From CAIWXH01 sp964555675 (lineage in GTDB: Bacteria; Chloroflexota; Chloroflexia; Chloroflexales; Chloroflexaceae), in the NCBI GenBank assembly GCA_964555675.1, contig CAZKTU010000038.1:1-36016 (forward strand): a DNA stretch of 36,016 nt. Reading direction: 5' to 3'. Within the stretch, counting starts at the first letter, position 1; every line of letters begins with the position of its first letter. A model generated the notes under the pieces. That model was not told the origin of the DNA and did no database searches. It saw only the letters and a list, made by a program, of their open reading frames with translations. The position numbers and the translations under genes are program-made. Below are positions 9,794 through 17,087 of the stretch, piece by piece.

Positions 9794-9812
9794 CGCACGG
9801 TCGGAGCGATTA

Positions 9813-9821
9813 TGCTAAAAT
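9813..9821 (+). promoter_or_regulatory. Extended -10 promoter of the sigma factor gene
   Basis: TGCTAAAAT is an extended -10 element 19 nt after the enzyme I stop. It predicts a leader of about 120 nt before the sigma factor start at 9952. Confidence 0.5.
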
Positions 9822-9951
9822 ACAGCGCATGCAAGGACCCGGCCAAGCTCCCTCACACACACCCCGTGATCGCTCTTCGCGCAGCTCAGGCTGCCCCCGC
9901 GTCGGGTAAGGGATGAACAACTCCAACGCCTGGCCCACTGAAGGAACAGCC

Positions 9952-11145
9952 ATGTCTCAACCGCAACCCGAAGCTGCGCGCCCTGCGCCCGCCGTCAACC
10001 CGGCCGACATCCAGGCCCTGATTGCGCAGGGCCGGCAGCGGGGCTTCGTCACCCTCGACGAGCTGCTTCACGTGGTGCCCAGCCCCGAGGAGGCCGCCGA
10101 GGCGATCGACGCGGTCTATGCCGCCCTCGCCGAGGCCGGCGTCCCCGTGCGCGAGCCTACGGACGAGCAGGCCCCCGAGGAGGAGCCGATCGGCGCCGTC
10201 ACCATCGATCTCGACGAGGGGCTCTCGGACGCCCTGCTCGGCGATAGCGTGCGCCTCTACCTGCGCGAGATCGGCCAGGTGCCCCTGCTGACCGCCGACC
10301 AGGAGAAGCGCCTCGCCCAGGCCATCGAGAAGGGCCAGATCGCCGAGCAGAAGCTCAAGAGCGCCACCCCGGGCACCGCAGAGTACCGCGTGCTCGAGGC
10401 CCAGCGCTCCGCCGGCAACGACGCCCGCCAGCAGATGGCCGCCGCCAACCTGCGGCTCGTCGTCAGCATCGCCAAGCGCTACCGCGACCGCGGCCTCCCC
10501 TTGCTCGACCTGATCCAGGAGGGTAGCCTCGGCCTGCTGCGCGCCATCGAGAAGTTCGACCACGATAAGGGCTTCAAGTTCTCGACCTACGCCACCTGGT
10601 GGATCAAGCAGGCCCTCTCGCGGGCCCTCGCCGACCAGTCGCGCCTCGTGCGCCTGCCCGTCCACCTCGGCGAGACGCTCAACCGCATCCAGGCCGCCCG
10701 CCGCCAGCTCACCCAGAGCCTCGGCCGCGAGCCGAACGATAGCGAGCTGGCCCAGTTCCTCTCGATGAGCGAGGAGAAGCTGCGCGAGCTGCGCCGCACC
10801 GCCCAGGACCCTGTCTCGCTCGCCACCCCGGTCGGCGAAGAGGCCGACAGCACTCTGGCCGACTTCATCCCCGACCCCCACGCCCTCGACGCCGACGACG
10901 CCGCGGCCAGCGGGATGCTGCGCCAGCAGATCGCCACGGCCCTCGACCAGCTCACCGAGCGCGAGCGCCGCGTCCTCGAGCTGCGCTACGGCCTCTCCGA
11001 CGGCCAACCCCGCACCCTCGAGGAGGTCGGCCGCGCCTTCGGGGTCACCCGCGAGCGCGTCCGCCAGATCGAGGTCAAGGCGCTGCGTAAGCTGCGTCAC
11101 CCCCGCCTCGGCAAGCTGCTCAAGGACTACCTGGATCAGATCTAG
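9952..11145 (+). CDS. RNA polymerase primary-type sigma factor (RpoD/SigA family)
   Basis: 397 residues from the ATG at 9952, which has AAGGAA at 9941-9946. An in-frame ATG at 9913 is possible but lacks a properly spaced site. Domain order: a short region 1.1-like N-terminus (IQALIAQGRQRGFVTLDELL), region 1.2 (DSVRLYLREIGQVPLLT), region 2 with LRLVVSIAKRYRDRGLPLLD and the region 2.4 helix FSTYATWWIKQAL that reads the -10 box, region 3 (SRLVRLPVHLGETLN), and region 4 with the helix-turn-helix VGRAFGVTRERVRQIEVKAL that reads the -35. All elements of a housekeeping sigma-70 are present. Chloroflexota often have several RpoD-like genes, so I do not claim it is the only one. A strong terminator follows beyond the N gap. 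Confidence 0.95.
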   Translation: MSQPQPEAARPAPAVNPADIQALIAQGRQRGFVTLDELLHVVPSPEEAAEAIDAVYAALAEAGVPVREPTDEQAPEEEPIGAVTIDLDEGLSDALLGDSVRLYLREIGQVPLLTADQEKRLAQAIEKGQIAEQKLKSATPGTAEYRVLEAQRSAGNDARQQMAAANLRLVVSIAKRYRDRGLPLLDLIQEGSLGLLRAIEKFDHDKGFKFSTYATWWIKQALSRALADQSRLVRLPVHLGETLNRIQAARRQLTQSLGREPNDSELAQFLSMSEEKLRELRRTAQDPVSLATPVGEEADSTLADFIPDPHALDADDAAASGMLRQQIATALDQLTERERRVLELRYGLSDGQPRTLEEVGRAFGVTRERVRQIEVKALRKLRHPRLGKLLKDYLDQI

Positions 11146-11159
11146 GGTCTCACCACACT

Positions 11160-11214
11160 GATTGTGCTGAGTGGATGTTTCCGGGAGGGCCATGCCCTCC
11201 CGAGCCCTCCCGCC
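11160..11214. repeat. 55-bp direct repeat, copy 1 (left of the N gap)
   Basis: Runs from GATTGTGCTGAGTGG up to CGAGCCCTCCCGCC and is identical to 11315-11369. It contains the hairpin GGGAGGGC-CAT-GCCCTCCC (11183-11201). It abuts the N run directly, so the gap probably hides more copies. Confidence 0.9.
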
Positions 11215-11314
11215 NNNNNNNNNNNNNNNNNNNNNNNNNNNNNNNNNNNNNNNNNNNNNNNNNNNNNNNNNNNNNNNNNNNNNNNNNNNNNNNNNNNNNN
11301 NNNNNNNNNNNNNN
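11215..11314. other. Assembly gap (100 N)
   Basis: Exactly 100 undetermined bases, the conventional placeholder for a gap of unknown size. Because both sides are the same 55-bp sequence, the gap was most likely caused by a tandem repeat array that short reads could not resolve. Confidence 0.95.
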
Positions 11315-11369
11315 GATTGTGCTGAGTGGATGTTTCCGGGAGGGCCATGCCCTCCCGAGCCCTCCCGCC
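11315..11369. repeat. 55-bp direct repeat, copy 2 (right of the N gap)
   Basis: Identical to 11160-11214 over all 55 bases, including the internal 8-bp stem hairpin (11338-11356). Confidence 0.9.
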
Positions 11370-11404
11370 GGCCATGCTACGAAGCTCCTGTTATATCCCC
11401 GCCA

Positions 11405-11441
11405 GCTACGAGAGGGCCAACCGGCCCTCTCGTAGCGTTTT
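11405..11441 (+). terminator. Strong intrinsic terminator
   Basis: A perfect 14-bp stem (GCTACGAGAGGGCC at 11405-11418 with its complement at 11423-11436), a four-base loop AACC, then TTTT at 11438-11441. It lies downstream of the sigma factor gene and the repeat region and upstream of the secreted-protein gene. Confidence 0.85.
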
Positions 11442-11520
11442 GTGCCCTGGCGCGAGACTCGGAACTGAGGTACGCTACATGTACTCGTAGGGACCAAGGG
11501 ATAACAGGAGGAGTTCAGGG

Positions 11521-12483
11521 ATGTTTCGACGTTTGTGGGCCGTCGCGAGCGCGCTGCTCGTATTTACGCTGCTGCTCGCTGGGGCCCCGGCGGTGTACGC
11601 CGACGACAAGGGCGAGAAGGACGAGAAGTTCCCGACCGTGATTAATCTGCCCAACGGCTGGCAGCCCGAGGGGATCGTCGCCGGCAAGGGGGGCGTGATC
11701 TACTCCGGCTCGCTGGCCACCGGCTCGATCTACGCCGCCGACGCCAAAACCGGCGCGGGCGAGGTCCTGGTCAATGTCACCGGCCGCGTCGCCGTGGGCC
11801 TCAACTATGACCGCCGCAGCGACTATATCTTCGCCGCGGGCGGCCCTTCGGGCAAGGCCTGGGTTTACGACGCCAAGACCGGCGCCACCGTCGGCGAGTT
11901 CACGCTGGGCGCAGGCTTCATCAACGATGTGGCCCTCACCCGCGAGGCCGCCTACTTCACGAACTCGGCCCGCGCCGAGATCTATCGCCTGCCCCTCGGC
12001 AAGGGCGGCGCGCTGCCCGCCCAGGGCGACGTGCAGACCATCCCCCTCACCGGCGAGTGGGAGCAGGTTCAGGGCTTCAACGCCAATGGCATCGTGGCGA
12101 CGATCAAGGGCAAGTACCTGATCATCGTCAACTCGACCACCGGCAAGCTCTATCGGGTCGATCCGGCCACCGGCGAGGCCAAGGTGGTCGATCTGGGCGG
12201 CTATTCGGTCGCCGCCGGCGACGGCCTGCTGCTCGACGGCCGCACGATCTACGTCGTGCGCAACCGGCTCAAGACGGTCGCCAAGATCAAGCTGGCGGGC
12301 AACTTCGCCCGCGGCCAGCTGATCGCCGAGCTGACCGAGCCCGCCGACCTGCTCGACGTGCCCACCACGATCACCAGCGTCAAGGGTCGCCTGTATGTGG
12401 TCAACGCCCGCTTCGGCAACCCCTCGCCGTCCACGGCCACCTACACGATTGTGAAGCTCGCGAAGCCCGAGCACGACAAGTAG
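11521..12483 (+). CDS. Secreted SMP-30/NHL-like beta-propeller protein
   Basis: 320 residues with a clear Sec signal peptide (RR, then ALLVFTLLLAGAPAVYADD; cleavage probably after VYA near residue 27). The mature part is beta-rich with recurring blade-like units: GWQPEGIVAGKGGVIYSGSL, TGSIYAADAKTGAGEVL, AWVYDAKTGATVGEF, AYFTNSARAEIYRL and LYRVDPATGEAKVVDLGG. This resembles SMP-30/gluconolactonase-like propellers, in which some actinobacterial homologues carry misleading names such as superoxide dismutase. No catalytic metal site can be confirmed by eye, so a binding or lactonase role stays open. AGGAGG at 11506-11511 supports the ATG. It appears to be a single gene downstream of a terminator. 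Confidence 0.75.
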   Translation: MFRRLWAVASALLVFTLLLAGAPAVYADDKGEKDEKFPTVINLPNGWQPEGIVAGKGGVIYSGSLATGSIYAADAKTGAGEVLVNVTGRVAVGLNYDRRSDYIFAAGGPSGKAWVYDAKTGATVGEFTLGAGFINDVALTREAAYFTNSARAEIYRLPLGKGGALPAQGDVQTIPLTGEWEQVQGFNANGIVATIKGKYLIIVNSTTGKLYRVDPATGEAKVVDLGGYSVAAGDGLLLDGRTIYVVRNRLKTVAKIKLAGNFARGQLIAELTEPADLLDVPTTITSVKGRLYVVNARFGNPSPSTATYTIVKLAKPEHDK

Positions 12484-12587
12484 GGCCAGCCCCGTCCGCA
12501 TGGTACGCAGCTTGCACCATTCGCCTGGAGCATCGGTCGCCGCGCTCAGTGTCGGCGCGGCGACCACTACAGCTGATGGAGGCTGCG

Positions 12588-13754
12588 ATGACCCGACGAC
12601 TCTCCGCTCTGTTGCGCGACCTCGCCGCCATCCCCCGCGGCGACCATCCTATTCTCAGTATCTACCTCGACTGGGGCGTTGACGGCGCGGGCCGGCGCCC
12701 GGCCCTAGCCGCCCTCGACCAAGAGCTGGCCCGCTGCTCGGCCGAGCTCGAGGAGCGCGGCCCCGGCCGCGACAGCTTCGAGGCCGACCGCACCCGCCTC
12801 GCCGCCTACCTGGCCGGGCAGGCCCCCGAGGCGGCCCGCGGCCTGGCGATCTTCGCCGGCGACGCCGCCGGGCTGTGGGAGGCCATCCCCCTCTACGTCC
12901 CCTTCGAGACCGCCGTCTCCTGTGACACGCTGCCCCACCTCTTCCAGCTGGCCCGCGCCATCGAGGACAACGAGACCTACCTGCTGGCCGTCGCCGAGGG
13001 GCAGCAGGCCGAGGTCTATCTGCTCTCGCCCGAGGCCATGGAGCAGGTCGACGCCACCGAGGCCCGCGAGAGCGTGAACCGGGTGCAGGTCGGGGGCTGG
13101 TCGCAGCTGCGCTATTCGCGCCACAACGGCTTTGTGATCCAGCTGCATATGAACGACCTGGCGGCCTCGTTGCAAGAGGCCGTCGAGCGCTACGATGCGC
13201 GCCACATCGTGATCATGACCAACGACTCGGTCAAGGGCCACGTGCGCTCGGCCCTCACCCCGCAGCTCAGCGAGCTGGTCGTCGACATACTGCCCTTCGA
13301 CAAGGGCGCCGGCCCCGAGGCGCTGCTCAATAGCCTCGAGCCTCTGCGCGAGGAAGTCGAGCGCAGCGAGGAGGAGGCTCTGCTGGGCCGGCTCGAGGAC
13401 CAGTTGGCGAGCAAGGGCGGCCTGGCCGTCGGGGGCGAGCAAGAGATCGCCATGGCGCTGCTCAAGGGCCAGGTCGACACCCTGCTGATCACCCCGGCTT
13501 ATGGCGGTCTCGGCGCCGAGTGTCCCACCTGCGGCGCGTTGCGCGTGGGCCAGCGCCAGAAGTGCCCCTACGACGGAAGCGAGATGCTCCCCGTCGAGCT
13601 GGGCGAGGCCATGGTGCTCCACACCCTGCGCCAGGGCGGCGCGGTCGAGATCATCGGCGTGGAGGGCGCCCTCGAGGCCCACGGCGGTCTGGCCGCCCTG
13701 CTGCGCTACCGCGACGATCGGCAGGACGAGGTGGGCGGGGCGGGCGCGGCCTGA
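12588..13754 (+). CDS. eRF1-like protein of the baeRF/Vms1-type peptidyl-tRNA hydrolase group
   Basis: 388 residues from ATG 12588, with GGAGG at 12578-12582; the in-frame ATG at 12576 would place the ribosome site inside the gene. Three parts are visible. The N-terminal domain begins with PILSIYLD. The middle domain carries GGWSQLRYSRH (residues 169-179), the position of the GGQ loop that hydrolyses peptidyl-tRNA in eRF1 and Vms1. The C-terminal eRF1-domain-3-like part contains ALLKGQVDTLLITPAYGG followed by a zinc-ribbon-like CPTCG...CPYDG. This matches the bacterial archaeo-eukaryotic release factor families, thought to act on stalled or idle ribosomes. The Gln of GGQ is displaced (GGWSQ), so activity cannot be assumed. 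Its stop is 3 nt from the stop of the convergent gene. Confidence 0.75.
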   Translation: MTRRLSALLRDLAAIPRGDHPILSIYLDWGVDGAGRRPALAALDQELARCSAELEERGPGRDSFEADRTRLAAYLAGQAPEAARGLAIFAGDAAGLWEAIPLYVPFETAVSCDTLPHLFQLARAIEDNETYLLAVAEGQQAEVYLLSPEAMEQVDATEARESVNRVQVGGWSQLRYSRHNGFVIQLHMNDLAASLQEAVERYDARHIVIMTNDSVKGHVRSALTPQLSELVVDILPFDKGAGPEALLNSLEPLREEVERSEEEALLGRLEDQLASKGGLAVGGEQEIAMALLKGQVDTLLITPAYGGLGAECPTCGALRVGQRQKCPYDGSEMLPVELGEAMVLHTLRQGGAVEIIGVEGALEAHGGLAALLRYRDDRQDEVGGAGAA

Positions 13755-13757
13755 GCC

Positions 13758-14396
13758 TCACGCCCCGAAGAGGTGGACCACCAGCAGCAGCCCCTCGCGC
13801 ACCGTCACCTGCGCGGGGGGCGCGACGATCACATTGCTGACCCCCCGCGAGCGCTCGAAACGCAGCTCGGCGTCGGCCAGGGGGTAGTACAGGCCCCGGG
13901 TGGTGATCCCGCGGGCCGGGCCGCCGAGCGGGAGCAGCGAGACGGTCTCGCCTACCTCGCCGGGGATGGGCGTCTCGCCGCGGGCCAGGTAGGCCTCCTG
14001 GCCGACATCCAGCAGGCGCACCCGCCGCCCCGCGAGCTCGGGCAGGGCGAGCAGGGCGACATTCGAGAGCCCCTGGTCCCAGCGCCCGCCCAGGGCGCCC
14101 AGGATATCGATCCGCTCAGCCCCCTGGGCGACGGCGTAGAGCAAGGCCAGCTCGAGGTCGGTCTCGTCCTTCTCGGGCGGGTGGCGCAGGATCGTGGCCC
14201 CCGCGGCGGCGAAGACTGCGGCGACCTCGGGCCGTAGCGAGTCGAGGTCGCCGATCACCACATGGGGCGTGACCTCGGCCGCGTGCAGGGCGTTGCCCCC
14301 GCCGTCTGCGGCGATCAGCAGGTCGGCCCGGGCGAGCAGCGCATGGAAGGGGGCGGCCGAGAAGTCGGGCGCGTTGGCGACGATGACAGCATCCAT
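13758..14396 (-). CDS. Thiamine pyrophosphokinase
   Basis: 212 residues, normal length. The enzyme transfers pyrophosphate from ATP to thiamine to make the cofactor TPP. The N-terminal catalytic domain shows LIAADGGGNAL, the metal-binding VIGDLDSL, KDETDLELAL and LGALGGRWDQGLSNV (the family's GGRxDH region, with Gln replacing His). The C-terminal thiamine-binding beta domain includes SLLPLGGPARGITTRGLYYPL and SRGVSNVI. I chose the ATG at 14396; the longer in-frame start at 14456 would overlap the upstream gene. It lies 14 nt after the unrecognised gene 14411-14902 and is probably co-transcribed with it. No other thiamine gene is in the window. Confidence 0.9.
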   Translation of the reverse strand: MDAVIVANAPDFSAAPFHALLARADLLIAADGGGNALHAAEVTPHVVIGDLDSLRPEVAAVFAAAGATILRHPPEKDETDLELALLYAVAQGAERIDILGALGGRWDQGLSNVALLALPELAGRRVRLLDVGQEAYLARGETPIPGEVGETVSLLPLGGPARGITTRGLYYPLADAELRFERSRGVSNVIVAPPAQVTVREGLLLVVHLFGA

Positions 14397-14410
14397 GGAA
14401 GCAGTGTACC

Positions 14411-14902
14411 CTATTTCTGCTCTCTGATGCTGCGACCGGCCAGGCCCGCGCCCCACAGCCCTTCGTCGGGCCGCCGGTCCTCGTCGGGGCGGTAGAGCTC
14501 GCGCACGTCTGCGGCGCGGCGCAGTTGCCCGAAGGTGGTGGCAATGAAGGCTACCCGGCGCAGCCGCGCCGCAGGCACGGGCAGGGGCAGGGCGCGCAGA
14601 GGGCCGAGGATGACCCGGTAGTAGCGCTCGCCCGCCCGCGGGTGCTCCGCCTCGTCGGGCAGCAGCTCGCGGCGAGTGGCGATGCCGTAGCGCAGCACCG
14701 GCGCGTAGTAGCGCACCGCCCAGCGCTCGGCGCCGAAGGCCGCGGTCTGGTAGAAGGCCAGGTAGTCGGCGGCGAAGTGGGCCGGCACGCGCGCCAGGGG
14801 CACGCGGTACCAGCCCTCGTCGCGGGCCAGGGCTAGGTCGCGCGGGCGTGTCACGACCGCCACCAGCACGCGGGCCTCGTCGTCGGGTTCGTCGTCGTGC
14901 AT
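14411..14902 (-). CDS. Conserved protein of unknown function
   Basis: 163 residues from the ATG at 14902. A longer start at 14932 is possible, but it would add a hydrophobic stretch with no good ribosome site. The protein is soluble and rich in Arg, Ala and Leu. Distinct segments are VLVAVVTRPRDLALARDEGW, YRVPLARVPAHFAADYLAFY, the aromatic QTAAFGAERWAVRYYAPVLR and RAGERYYRVILGPLRALPLP. I have a vague memory of this pattern (RDEGWYR... FYQTAAFG... RYYAPV) in other Chloroflexota hypothetical proteins but cannot name a family. It precedes thiamine pyrophosphokinase by 14 nt. The function is unknown. Confidence 0.65.
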   Translation of the reverse strand: MHDDEPDDEARVLVAVVTRPRDLALARDEGWYRVPLARVPAHFAADYLAFYQTAAFGAERWAVRYYAPVLRYGIATRRELLPDEAEHPRAGERYYRVILGPLRALPLPVPAARLRRVAFIATTFGQLRRAADVRELYRPDEDRRPDEGLWGAGLAGRSIREQK

Positions 14903-14965
14903 AGGCCAGAACAGGTACAATACAGAGAGCACTACTGACTATACCGCCTGGGAAGTTATAAAGTT

Positions 14966-16081
14966 ATGCCGCGCCTTCTCTTGCCCCTGCTCGTCGCCCT
15001 GCTGCTGGCCGGGTGCGCCGCGCCCCAGCCCGAGGTGCGGGCCAGCATCGACGCCGTCGCCGCCCTCAGTGGCTCGGCCGAGGGCTTCGAGCGCGCCCTC
15101 GCGCCCCGGCCCCTCAGCTTCCCCCGCGACCATGGGCCGCATCCCGCCTTCCAGACCGAGTGGTGGTACTACACCGGCAACCTCGACGCCGGGGGGCGCC
15201 ACTTCGGCTTCCAGCTGACCTTCTTCCGCAGCGGCCTCACGCCGGCCCCCGCCGAGCGGCAGTCGGCCTGGGGCGCGGACAGCATCTACATGGCCCATCT
15301 GGCCCTCAGTGACGTCGAAGCGGGGCGCTTCTACGCCTACGAGCGCTTCAGCCGCGGCGCCGCGGGCCTCGCCGGGGCCTCGGGCGAGCCGTTTCGCGTC
15401 TTCCTCGAGGACTGGTCGGTCGCCGGCGAGGGCCCCGAGGGTATGACCATGCGCCTCAAGGCCGCCGAGGGCGACGTCGCCATCGATCTCACCCTGGCGA
15501 GCACGAAGCCCGTCGTGCTGCAGGGCGACCGGGGCCTCAGCCAGAAGGGGCCCGAGGCCGGCAACGCCTCGTACTACTACTCGCTCACGCGCATGGCCAC
15601 CACAGGCGCCGTGACGGTGGCGGGCGAGCGCCACCCGGTCGCCGGCCTGGCCTGGATGGACCACGAGTGGGGCAGCGGCTTCCTCGCGCGCGACGCGGCG
15701 GGGTGGGACTGGGTTAGTGTGCAGCTCGACGATGGGCACGACCTGATGGTCGCTCAGGTTCGCAGGGAGGCCGGCGCGCCTGTCAGCTTCGGCGTCCTCG
15801 TCTCGCCCGACGGCGCCTCTACGCTGCTCGAGCCGGCCGCCATCGGCCTGGCGCCCCTCGCCACCTGGCGCAGCCCGCGCAGCGGCGCCAGCTACCCCAG
15901 CGGCTGGCGCCTGAGCTCGCCCGACGGCGGCTTCGAGCTCGAGCTGCAGCCCTATCTCAAGGACCAGGAGCTACCCCTCTCGATTATCTACTGGGAGGGC
16001 GCGGTCAGCGCCGTGGGGACCCTGGACGGCAGAAACGTGCGGGGCGACGGCTATGTGGAGCTGACCGGCTATGGCCAGTAA
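14966..16081 (+). CDS. CrtC/AttH-family lipocalin-like lipoprotein (predicted secreted hydrolase)
   Basis: 371 residues. The N-terminus is a lipoprotein signal (LPLLVALLLAGC, lipid-bearing Cys at 17), so the mature protein is membrane-anchored outside the cytoplasm. The body matches the AttH/CrtC lipocalin-like family: PRDHGPHPAFQTEWWYYTGN near residue 52, then HFGFQLTFFRSGL, SIYMAHLALSD, ASYYYSLTRMAT and AGLAWMDHEWGSGFL (Asp/His/Glu cluster), and a C-terminal second lipocalin domain. The family contains carotenoid 1,2-hydratase CrtC as well as uncharacterised secreted hydrolases. With no carotenoid genes nearby and a lipobox, I favour the uncharacterised branch, although a phototrophic Chloroflexales host would make carotenoid hydration possible. 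A TACAAT at 14916-14921 may be the -10. The last 11 nt overlap the CobW gene. Confidence 0.85.
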   Translation: MPRLLLPLLVALLLAGCAAPQPEVRASIDAVAALSGSAEGFERALAPRPLSFPRDHGPHPAFQTEWWYYTGNLDAGGRHFGFQLTFFRSGLTPAPAERQSAWGADSIYMAHLALSDVEAGRFYAYERFSRGAAGLAGASGEPFRVFLEDWSVAGEGPEGMTMRLKAAEGDVAIDLTLASTKPVVLQGDRGLSQKGPEAGNASYYYSLTRMATTGAVTVAGERHPVAGLAWMDHEWGSGFLARDAAGWDWVSVQLDDGHDLMVAQVRREAGAPVSFGVLVSPDGASTLLEPAAIGLAPLATWRSPRSGASYPSGWRLSSPDGGFELELQPYLKDQELPLSIIYWEGAVSAVGTLDGRNVRGDGYVELTGYGQ

Positions 16082-17033
16082 CCCGCCCCTGACGATCGTG
16101 ACCGGCTTCCTCGGCAGCGGGAAGACGACCCTGCTGCAGGCCCTGATCGCGGGCGGGGCCGGCGGCAGGCGCATCGCCGTGGTGGTCAACGAGTTCGGGC
16201 AGGTCGGCCTCGACGGGGCGGCCCTGGCCCGCGCCGGAGCCGCCCCGGTGGTCGAGCTGGCCGGCGGCTGTGTCTGCTGCGAGGCCGGCTCGGACTTCCT
16301 GCTGGCCGTCGAGGAGCTGCGCGACCATGATCCCGAGCAGATTGTCGTCGAGGCGAGCGGCCTGGCCGAGCCGGGCGGGATCATCAGGCGGGCCCTGGGC
16401 GCGGGGCTGGCCCTCGACGCGGTGGTGGCCGTGGCCGACGCCGCTAACCTCGCCGCGGCCCTCGCCGCCTCGCCCGTGGCGACATGGCAGCTGCGCGGCG
16501 CCGATCTGATCGTGCTGAGCAAGGTCGACCTGGTCGCACCGGACGAGCGCGCCGCCGTCGAGGCGCGTCTGCGCGAGCTGAACCCCCGCGCCGCCATCCT
16601 CCCCGCGGCCTACGGCGCCCTGCCGGCAGCGCTGCTCTTCGGCCCGCGGGCCCCAGGCGCGCTGCACGAGCCCATCCTCGACCACCACGCGGGCGACGGC
16701 TTCGCCGCCGTGACCTGGACCTCCGATACGCCCCTGCGCCGCGCGGCGCTCGAGGCGGCCCTGGCCACACTGCCCGCCACGGTCTATCGGGCCAAGGGGC
16801 TCGTCCACTGCGGCGACGCACCCTGGCCCGACGAGCTGCACCTGGTTTGCGGGCGCCACACCCTGACCGCCGTGCGTCTGCGCCGCCCCGCGGCGCCGCT
16901 CAACACCCTCGTGCTGCTCGGCCCCGGACTGGACGCCCAGGCCGAGGGGCTGCGCGCCGCCCTCGACGCCTGCGCCGACACCCCCGAGCGGTCCGCCTCC
17001 TGGCGTGAGCGCTACAATGCGCTCTTCGATTGA
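16071..17033 (+). CDS. CobW/G3E-family GTPase, putative metal chaperone
   Basis: 320 residues, the usual length. G3E GTPases insert or deliver metals (Zn, Co, Ni, Fe). Visible motifs are P-loop GFLGSGKT (12-19), switch region VVNEFGQVGLDG, the metal-binding GGCVCC (65-70), the Walker B/G3 region VVEASGLAEP, base-recognition SKVDL, and a CobW C-terminal domain with VYRAKGLVHCG. The single CxCC site fits the COG0523 zinc-related branch as well as cobalamin CobW. No cobalamin or nitrile hydratase gene is adjacent. It overlaps the upstream lipoprotein gene by 11 nt, so the two are translationally linked; whether the lipoprotein needs a metal is an open question. Confidence 0.9.
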   Translation: MASNPPLTIVTGFLGSGKTTLLQALIAGGAGGRRIAVVVNEFGQVGLDGAALARAGAAPVVELAGGCVCCEAGSDFLLAVEELRDHDPEQIVVEASGLAEPGGIIRRALGAGLALDAVVAVADAANLAAALAASPVATWQLRGADLIVLSKVDLVAPDERAAVEARLRELNPRAAILPAAYGALPAALLFGPRAPGALHEPILDHHAGDGFAAVTWTSDTPLRRAALEAALATLPATVYRAKGLVHCGDAPWPDELHLVCGRHTLTAVRLRRPAAPLNTLVLLGPGLDAQAEGLRAALDACADTPERSASWRERYNALFD

Positions 17034-17087
17034 CTGGCGAGCCATGGGGTCGAGAAGTGGATCGGGCTGCCAATCGCCCGCCAGTCA
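17031..17087. terminator. Inverted repeat between convergent genes, possible bidirectional terminator
   Basis: TGACTGGCG (17031-17039) and CGCCAGTCA (17079-17087) form a perfect 9-bp inverted repeat with 39 nt between the arms. Each arm begins with the stop codon of the gene that runs into it. There is no T-run, so the terminator role is weakly supported. Confidence 0.35.

Larger units (their letters stand above)
11146..11520. other. Intergenic region with a repeat, an assembly gap and a terminator
   Basis: The 375 nt between the sigma factor and the secreted protein contain two copies of a 55-bp repeat on either side of 100 N, then a strong hairpin terminator and the ribosome site of the next gene (AGGAGG at 11506-11511). 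No gene is visible in the sequenced part. Confidence 0.8.

Noticed and set aside
11160..11369. CRISPR array at the repeated sequence around the N run
   Set aside because: Only two 55-bp copies are visible, no spacer can be read and no cas gene is in the window. A tandem extragenic repeat is simpler.
14966..16081. Firm call of carotenoid 1,2-hydratase (crtC)
   Set aside because: The family match is good, but the lipobox and the lack of carotenoid neighbours make the general AttH/CrtC-type label safer.
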